Source: Phialocephala subalpina (taxonomy: Eukaryota > Ascomycota > Leotiomycetes > Helotiales > Mollisiaceae). From it: a DNA stretch of 64,000 bases. Location of the stretch: positions 2,202,243 through 2,266,242 of the forward strand of contig FJOG01000002.1 of assembly GCA_900073065.1 (NCBI GenBank). The letters are read 5' to 3'. This document shows positions 57,572-64,000 of this stretch, piece by piece (the stretch's first letter is position 1; every line of letters starts with the position of its first letter). Both the position numbers and the translations under genes were made by a program. Under the pieces are notes generated by a model. That model worked only from the letters and a program-made list of their open reading frames with translations. It was not told where the DNA came from and ran no database searches.

Positions 57572-58920
57572 ATGAGCGTCTCACGGCCTGTACGATGTCT
57601 TTTTTCCGCTCCTCCTGCGCCCAACTGGCGGCCACAGATACGATGTCAAAATTTCCACTCCACCCCTAGCCACTGCGAACGAAGACGACCGAGGTATCCT
57701 AGCGTGAAGGCATCTGATATGGGCCTTGTAGATTCGAAGGCGCCTCAGAAGCTATTCAAACCGTATACGCACGAGGAGCAACAAGCTCTTCTGAAAAAAT
57801 ATACACCAGCGCAGATGGAAGCAATTCGAGCTGGAGAGAGAGCAGTCGACCCAAAAGATCTCGCAGAACGAGGTGTCGTACGTTCTGATATGGGGACTCT
57901 GCCATATATTGAAGATTTCAGCAGGACACGAGACCTCTTGGACAAACCGCAGAAGTACAACGGGCCCATCGACCCGAACATCAGATTGATGAGCCCATGG
58001 GAATCATCTCTGTCAGACAGCGATGTCGAGGAACAATACAAAGCAGAGAAAAAGATTTGGGACGAGATAAATCCGAAGAAAAAGGAGTCTGAAGAAGATG
58101 GTGCCGAAGTGGAGGAAGACGATATATCTCTTGAGCGACTGGACCACATGAAGATCGAGGATCGACAACCTTGGTTCATTGGGACGGATGGCAAACCCAT
58201 ACCACGAGAGCAGACTCCATTTGCCTTTGCACCCGGGTTGCCCAAGAGATTCGCCGATGAAGAGGAGGCGGCGATGGAGAAAGACGAGGAGGACGACGTC
58301 GACCCTCGAGATCCTGATGGACAATACAACAAGTTGATTAAGTCCACTGGTATGACCTTGGACGAGATCTTGGATTACAAGGTCAAGATTTTGGTCAAGC
58401 ATCGTGTAGTTAATCAGACTCGATTGGGCAAGATTGCAAGCATTTACTGTTTGGCAATTGCCGGAAATGGGAACGGCAGATTGGGCATTGGGGAGGCAAA
58501 GGGTCAGGAAATCGAAGAGACGCAGAGCAATGCTAGGATCGCAGCAATCCGCGCCATGCAGCCTATTCCTCGGTATGAAGAGAGGACTATTTTTGGGGAG
58601 GTAGAGGGGAAGGTGTCTGCAGTTGAGCTGAAGCTTATGTCAAGACCACCAGGTACGTTGCTTCTCTTACAAAGACGTAAGCTGTTCTCTAACATCGACC
58701 AGGATTTGGCCTCCGCTGCCAGCACCTTATTTTCGAAATGGCACGAGCAGCAGGAATCCACGACCTCGCCGCCAAAGTCCCCAGATCACGAAACAAGATG
58801 AACACAGTCAAGGCAGCCTACAAAGCCTTGTTGGCGCAGAGAATACCAGACGAGATCGCGCGGGGTAGAGGCAAGAAGTTGGTCGATGTGAGAAAAGTGT
58901 ACTATGGTGGCCGTGTATAA
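57572..58920 (+). CDS. Mitochondrial small-subunit ribosomal protein uS5m
   Basis: Exons 57572-58652 and 58703-58920 (50-nt intron); 432 aa from this ATG. It was chosen because [14 protein letters not shown] is a better mitochondrial presequence than the upstream option at 57464, which would give 468 aa. The middle contains mitochondrion-specific sequence with acidic blocks. The S5 domain follows: [20 protein letters not shown] with [17 protein letters not shown], then the C-terminal lobe [42 protein letters not shown]. It belongs to the mitoribosome 37S body near the mRNA entry site. The C-terminal [19 protein letters not shown] is typical of fungal homologues. Confidence 0.92.
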
Positions 58921-59205
58921 TTGTCGGATTGTATGTATGAGTATAGAGTTGCATAGACAGGCGCAGCATAGCATGAGCATAGCCGGGCAAGTTATTGCCT
59001 TGCAATTGTATACCTCCTTCCTCCGCCAGTATTTGGGTATCATCGTTTCTGCCGTGTCGTGTCGTTATGTCCTGAGTGCCTATGTGCCTCGTCCCCCCTC
59101 CAAATATTCATCTGCAGAGCCATCTCCTGCATAGAGAGCATGTCCATGCTCTAGCAGGGAGCCAGGTCGATATCATACCGTCGTCCAAACCCCCTCTCTT
59201 CCCCC

Positions 59206-59556
59206 TCAACCATCCTGCCTACCCTGATCTCCCGAATAAATCTCCTGCTGCAACACAATACTATAAACGCTAGCCTTCAACAACGTAAACACCAAACTCG
59301 TCTTTCGCTCCAGTTGTCGCAATCCATCCAGGATCTCTGCTGTGGGTTTTCCTGCCATCGCGTCGAGGAGGCTTGCCAACTGTTCAAAATACATTAGCGC
59401 CTCTCCTCTAAGCAAAGCACAGGATAGCTGGTGTATAAATACCTTCTTCATATTCTCCGCTAAACGCTCATACTCATCTAGCACATCCTGTTCGAGAGAA
59501 GACAGCTCTTCGTTTGCGGAGCCAGGGAGCGTGGTAGTTGATTCTGAGGTTTCCAT
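59206..59556 (-). CDS. DAD3: DASH complex subunit Dad3
   Basis: Exons 59556-59443 and 59379-59206 (63-nt intron); 95 aa. The two halves are diagnostic: LEQDVLDEYERLAENMKK before the intron, and after it LASLLDAMAGKPTAEILDGL, then RQLERKTSLVFTLLKASVYS and IVLQQEIYS. Dad3 is a small helical subunit of the ten-protein DASH/Dam1 ring, which couples kinetochores to microtubule ends and is found only in fungi. The unspliced ORF reads through the intron without a stop, which could mislead automatic annotation into a longer protein. Start context and length fit the family. Confidence 0.92.
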   Translation of the reverse strand: METSESTTTLPGSANEELSSLEQDVLDEYERLAENMKKVFIHQLSCALLRGEALMYFEQLASLLDAMAGKPTAEILDGLRQLERKTSLVFTLLKASVYSIVLQQEIYSGDQGRQDG

Positions 59557-60619
59557 TTTCGGTTCGAGGAGTGCTGATGTTTGTTTGGAGGGTGTGTGAG
59601 GTGGATGTTTGGGTTGATTGACTTTTTGGAGCGCGTCACTGTTCGTCGCGTTTTTGGCGAACCCCTCGATTGTGGTGTGGGGAGGGTCACGTGTGGCTCG
59701 TATATTTGCAAGTTTAAATGGAATTTTACTGGCAAAGGATTTTATAATTGTTTCGTCCTATTCACGTCCCAAAGTTCCCAAAATTCGATCCAACATTCAA
59801 TAATCTTTCATACCTCCCTTCACCAGCGAAATGACTGTAGTCAACCACTTCGCTTTGGCATTTGAAAGTCACTTTTCAAGCAGGTACATTTTAAAGTCCA
59901 TCATATTCACTTTTGGTATTGAGAGCTCACGTTCAAATCCATATCATTGCCGCTTTAAGCACTTCTCCGTTTTCAGGAGCAGATTCTCCTTGCTGGTATA
60001 AATACTCCTCGCTACCTCCTTCCAACGTTTTCTCCAGGACGATTGCAGCGCGAAGATGAAGACGACAACAAAGCAACTATGGTAGCTTTGAGGCAGTTCC
60101 TCCATGGTATTCAGAAGATACCGCATGGAAGTCTTGCAACGTCTGCGTCTGAGCTGGACAATGAACAATGGCTGTCAAGAAGCTGTAAGGAACCAGAGGA
60201 GATGTATGGCGACGAGGGAGCGACGCTAAGTTGCTTCTCGCCCATCTTTAATGAGAAGGAAGAAAGAGTAGCCTAAGAAACGCTGACAGCAGAAATCTTC
60301 CTGCTTTTCCGCGTTTGAAAGTATCTGTCCTACCCACAATGCTGTTGGATTTTAGAATCTCCATCCTTGAGACTTGGGCTTCCAGTAGAAATATATCAGG
60401 TTCTTGACTTGAACATTGCAAGAGACTTTGTGTGCCAGAAACATAGACATATATTCGTTTGAAAAAGCAAGTTCCGAGATCCTCAACCCTTCCGCAGCAC
60501 TGCTGCATAATTTCCATTCCCAACTCACCTATTCCCAATATCACAACTCATAAGTATCATTTCCCGCGTCCCAACTGTCCAATATCAAAAAGTCCCAAAA
60601 CAATCTGTTTTTCGGGTTT
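59557..60619. other. Intergenic region, no gene seen
   Basis: Dad3 promoter and the 3' flank of the Zn2Cys6 gene. AT-rich; no protein-like frame. Confidence 0.5.
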
Positions 60620-62780
60620 TCAGTTAAGCAACTGCAACTCCTCCATAATAGTCTGATCCTCAATCATACTCCGCATCACATCCTCATCGCTCAAATCCCC
60701 CCAAAACCCCACCTCGGCCGCCCTCTTCTTCTCCCTATAAATCTCCTGCGCCACCCCCTTAACCTGACCAAACGCCTTCCCCGCACTTGGCCAAACCTGC
60801 CAAAGTGTCTTCAACGCTCCCGTATTCAGCCTCAACTTCTGCTTCAAATCATCGTCATGAATCAATGGCATGAGTACAGACCATACAGACAAATGAACGA
60901 TGGAAGCGAGAGTGACGACACAGGTGAAGAAGTGCGTGTGTTTTACGAGGGGCACGGGGAGTTGGATGAGTTTGGAGATTTCTTGGGCGGCTTGGATGGT
61001 TTTTGCGGCGTGGATGTTGTAGGATTGGCCGGGGACGATGGCTTTGTGGGGGGCGCAGGAGGTTACGTCGCGGGCGACGCTGGAGTCGAGTTCGGAGTGT
61101 TCGCGGTGGAGGAGGATTGTTGTGCTGAGATTCTGTTAGTATGCTTGAAAGAAGCTGAAGGCGGTAACGTACGCTTCAGTGATCATGTGTGCTTGGAAGA
61201 GCATTTCATCGAGATGACCTTCATGATTGATGAAATCTTTCTTCGAATCCGGTAGGTGAAGTCTCCAGTTGACTAGAAAGGCATCGATCCTGTTAACAGT
61301 CGGAACATCTGGAAGCATGATCTGGCGTGCGGCCAATACTCGTCCAAGATTTCGAATAGCGGCGATTCGATATGTGAAAGAAGAATACGTGAAGTTTCTG
61401 CCATCGAATGATTCATCATCGAAGTCTTCCATGGAATGAGGAGGTGGGATTTGCTGCATGTGTTAGCATTAAAGAATTTATGATGGTATCTTGACTTACC
61501 CCAGAACCATATTCCTTTTCTTCACATGGCAGACTGACATCAGCTGCTATATCTTTCATCTGAAAGGTACTCTTCTGATGCACACCAGCAATCATCCCAT
61601 CCACAATATACAACTCCCACCAAGTCCTCCTCCAACTTTCCGCCACAGCATCCGAACCTCCTGAATTCATGAAAGCGAAGTCACGCTTATTCATCCCAAG
61701 CTCCAAAGCCACTTGTTGAGCATCAAGAAGGATCTGCAACGCTTTCTCCTGATACGTATAACCGTCAAGACCAATGGCCAAGATAAGCATAGCCTGCACC
61801 TTCAATGCATCCTTCCTAACCTCAGGATGATAAACAGCTCGTTCAGCTTCCAGCCCCAACGCCACAGCCGGGGCTTGTGGTACATAAAACGAGCCTACAT
61901 AACGCATACAAGCTTCCAAATGCTCAACCGGCTTCTCCTTCCTTAGAGCATAGAAGCTATGTCTCGGAAGCACAAACGGATGAGCAGGGTAAAAGTGATA
62001 GAAGAATGCTTCGATACAGCGCTCTCGAAGATCCAGTCCGGATGGTAGTGGCTTCGATTCAAATGAGACGAGCTCTTGCCCGATGTCAAAAACCGGGAGA
62101 TCGTCAGGGCGAGGCAGAGTCGTCAATCGATGGTCCGGAGGAGTGGCTAGACCGCTCGGAACGTTGACTCCAGGTCCTGTCCTCACAATTGGGGCACCGT
62201 TCATCTGGACCATAGGACAACTCCTATCGATGGTCGACGTACCCACCACCGCTGAAGAGGGGGTCTTGCCTTGTACCCCATTCCCGTTGCGGCGCGGGCC
62301 CTTGAAGCCTCGACGACTTCGCACATACACACAGTCAAAGCTGTTGGAAGAACACCTGGTGCAAGGATTCAGACCGTCGCATTTCAGATGCTTGGATCGA
62401 CACTGGACGCAAGCGGATGGCACAGTGGCCCGCTCTCGGTTCTGATCCGGTCGCGTGGAGGAGGCTGCTGTTGAAGCTTGTCTTTCGGTCTGGGACTGGG
62501 TCTGGGACTGGGACTGCTGCGAGTCGGAGGCCCCATCCGGGCTGGTCGAGCTGGTTGGAGATGCGGAGGGCACAGCAGCAGATGCAGCTGTGCCTGTCGC
62601 TGTCTCAGCAGGACTGTGATTGAGATGGTCACTCCCTGGCTGCTCCATCTCCACGGTTACGGCAGTGACGGCTGGCGCAGGAGGTATATTGCTCGCCGAC
62701 CAAGACATATGAAGTGCCTGGTTATGCGAGGTTGGGTTTGGGAGGCATGCGGCGGCGAGCCGACCCATGCTAAATACCAT
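60620..62780 (-). CDS. Zn2Cys6 fungal-specific transcription factor
   Basis: Exons 62780-61500, 61453-61173 and 61124-60620 (introns 46 and 48 nt); 688 aa. The N-terminal 115 residues are Ser/Thr/Gln/Pro-rich. The zinc cluster has Cys124, 127, 134, 140, 143 and 150 (C-x2-C-x6-C-x5-C-x2-C-x6-C), followed by a basic linker SRRGFKGPRRNG. The fungal_trans regulatory domain begins near 235: CIEAFFYHFYPAHPFVLPRH, then AESWRRTWWELYIVDGMIAG, and it continues through ATTILLHREHSELDSSVARD. Intron 2 uses GTACGT with acceptor AATCTCAG, which gives EATTILLHRE; a GTTACC donor 3 nt further is possible. The start could instead be at 62768 or 62708. Target genes are unknown. Confidence 0.87.
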
Positions 62781-63579
62781 CGAATGATTGAGCACGAGGT
62801 GGTGAGATGCAGTGTGCAGGGGTCAGGTCGCCGAACACCAAAATCGAGAGAAATGGCGGGTTTGGGCCAGCCGTACAACTTTGTACGACGACCACTGAAA
62901 CGATGGGAACCGAATCAACAGTCCAAACGGAGCCCATGGGACTCGTCGAGTAGATCAAGTGCTCTCCAAACATCCTGCAAGCCACTCACGATATCCATCG
63001 CCCTCGTACCAACCCACGTCACGTCCTATTGTGGTTCCACGTGATGGATGGCTACCAAATAGCTGGGAATGGCACAAGATAAGGTTCCTTGCGAGAATGA
63101 GACACAAGAGATGCCTGGGAACTATAGTGGACTCAAAACCGTGACACAAGGACACAAGGTAGCTAAGATCAGAGGAGACGATTTGATTTCGACAATATAC
63201 TTGGTTATATAGGAGATATCCGCAGAAGATGGGCTCAGATGTATATCACGTTCAACCGTCTTCACCGTACAGCAAGATTTCCTAGCTCATTTGCTCATGT
63301 TGTGACTGCTATTCTGACACTGTATTCTCATAACCCTGCTGGATATTTTGAAAAGGCCAGAGGTCAGTACTCCCAAGTTTGCTCATAACAAAGAACATTC
63401 TTTCCCAAAGTATCTCACCAAGACGCCCAGCTCCAAGAATATAGCAAAAGTAGAAGCAAACCCAACAACAAATCACTACCCATTACTGCGCTAACCATCC
63501 CGAAGTATATGCCTGAACCACAATTCAACCCATACTCCCCGTAACACCATACGCCAAACACCACAATGATTCTCCCCAT
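62781..63579. other. Spacer between two minus-strand genes
   Basis: Promoter and leader of the Zn2Cys6 gene, then the 3' UTR of the ABC transporter. The leader contains a minus-strand in-frame GTG but no better ATG. No other feature. Confidence 0.45.
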
Positions 63580-64000
63580 TTATTTTCGTGCCCACAACAC
63601 AAGCCAGCCAAGAAGGCGATAGCCTAGAACAATGCCCAACAGGATACCAACCCATTTGCCAGTATTTCCGGTGTGGTAACCGTACTGGTCCACTACAAGA
63701 AATTAGTAAGTGGTTTTAAAGGATGCTGAGGAGTCGAGGAGTCAAGGAGCCGAGCGCTTCCGGAGCTCGACTCCCTACAGAATGGTAGAATCAGGGCGGG
63801 ATTTATACATACAAACGGCTTGTCCAGGAATCAAGCACTGAGATGACAGGTCAGTCTGGAACATACATTCGCACCTATTGCCGCACGAATACTCTCTATA
63901 TGCAAACTCATTGACCATCATACCCTGGAAGACGTAGGTTTGATAGTCAATGTAGTGGAAGACGTATCGGTAAAAGACGTTGAGGAGTTTTGGAGATACC
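63580..64000 (-). CDS. ABCG-family ABC transporter, C-terminal end (partial)
   Basis: Only the last two exons are in the window: from beyond 64000 to 63813, and 63692-63580, separated by a 120-nt GT-AG intron. The visible 99 residues or so read SPKLLNVFYRYVFHYIDYQT, YVFQGMMVNEFAYREYSC, a Cys-rich extracellular loop (CGNRCECMFQ, SSQCLIPGQAV) and LDQYGYHTGNTGKWVGILL, leading into the last membrane helix and a short tail VLWARK. This matches the end of the second membrane domain of fungal ABCG/white-type transporters (YOL075C-like), not the PDR type. The nucleotide-binding domains lie outside the window, so function cannot be refined. Confidence 0.8.

Noticed and set aside
62478..63044. 188-codon plus-strand ORF with Gly-Leu repeats
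   Set aside because: Antisense of the Gln/Ser-rich N-terminus of the Zn2Cys6 factor.

Overview
This window reads as the nuclear genome of a filamentous ascomycete. Genes sit on both strands, introns are short (mostly 46-68 nt) with CTAAC/CTAAT-type branch points, and the proteins are fungal types: DASH subunit Dad3, GH72 and GH5 cell-wall enzymes, a Yap1/Pap1-type bZIP factor, a Zn2Cys6 factor, Dal5/Liz1-type and 14-TM MFS carriers, and 2EXR proteins. A leotiomycete (Helotiales-like) origin is my impression from protein flavour, not something the sequence proves. All exon models below were built by hand from splice signals and reading-frame continuity.

Layout. 1-7.1 kb: a Ser-rich hypothetical, a small mitochondrial-type protein, a Syn8-like SNARE and a RING/TRAF-type zinc-finger protein. 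7.1-21.6 kb is gene-poor. It holds two tandem decayed 2EXR genes, a small Cys protein, a GH72 glucanosyltransferase and a third 2EXR relic, followed by almost 4 kb with no supportable gene. 21.7-30.3 kb: a YANK/STK32-type kinase, a Liz1-like MFS carrier and a cytochrome P450. 32-49.8 kb is dense housekeeping sequence: AP-1-like factor, BSD-domain protein, Tsr2, a GDXG-type hydrolase, a RING protein, cytochrome b5, F-actin capping protein alpha, branched-chain 2-oxoacid dehydrogenase E1-beta and an exgD-like glucanase. 51-64 kb: a 14-TM MFS carrier, a broken small secreted protein, a gene interrupted by a 625-N assembly gap, mitochondrial ribosomal protein uS5m, Dad3, a Zn2Cys6 regulator and the 3' end of an ABCG transporter.

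Functionally this is a mosaic, not one cluster. Two genes remodel or turn over wall beta-1,3-glucan (GH72, GH5). Several act in membrane traffic, cytoskeleton or mitosis (Syn8, Cap1, Dad3). Two are mitochondrial (uS5m, BCKDH E1-beta). The P450 beside an MFS carrier is the only pair that hints at small-molecule metabolism.

The most notable signals concern RNA processing and gene decay. A nested (twin) intron in the hydrolase gene is the only arrangement I found that restores the conserved frame. Two GC-AG introns lie in one kinase gene and a probable third in TSR2. Two 2EXR paralogues carry independent lesions at the same codon pair. A small secreted protein has its signal peptide and mature part in different frames. 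The SNARE has His where the central-layer Gln is expected.
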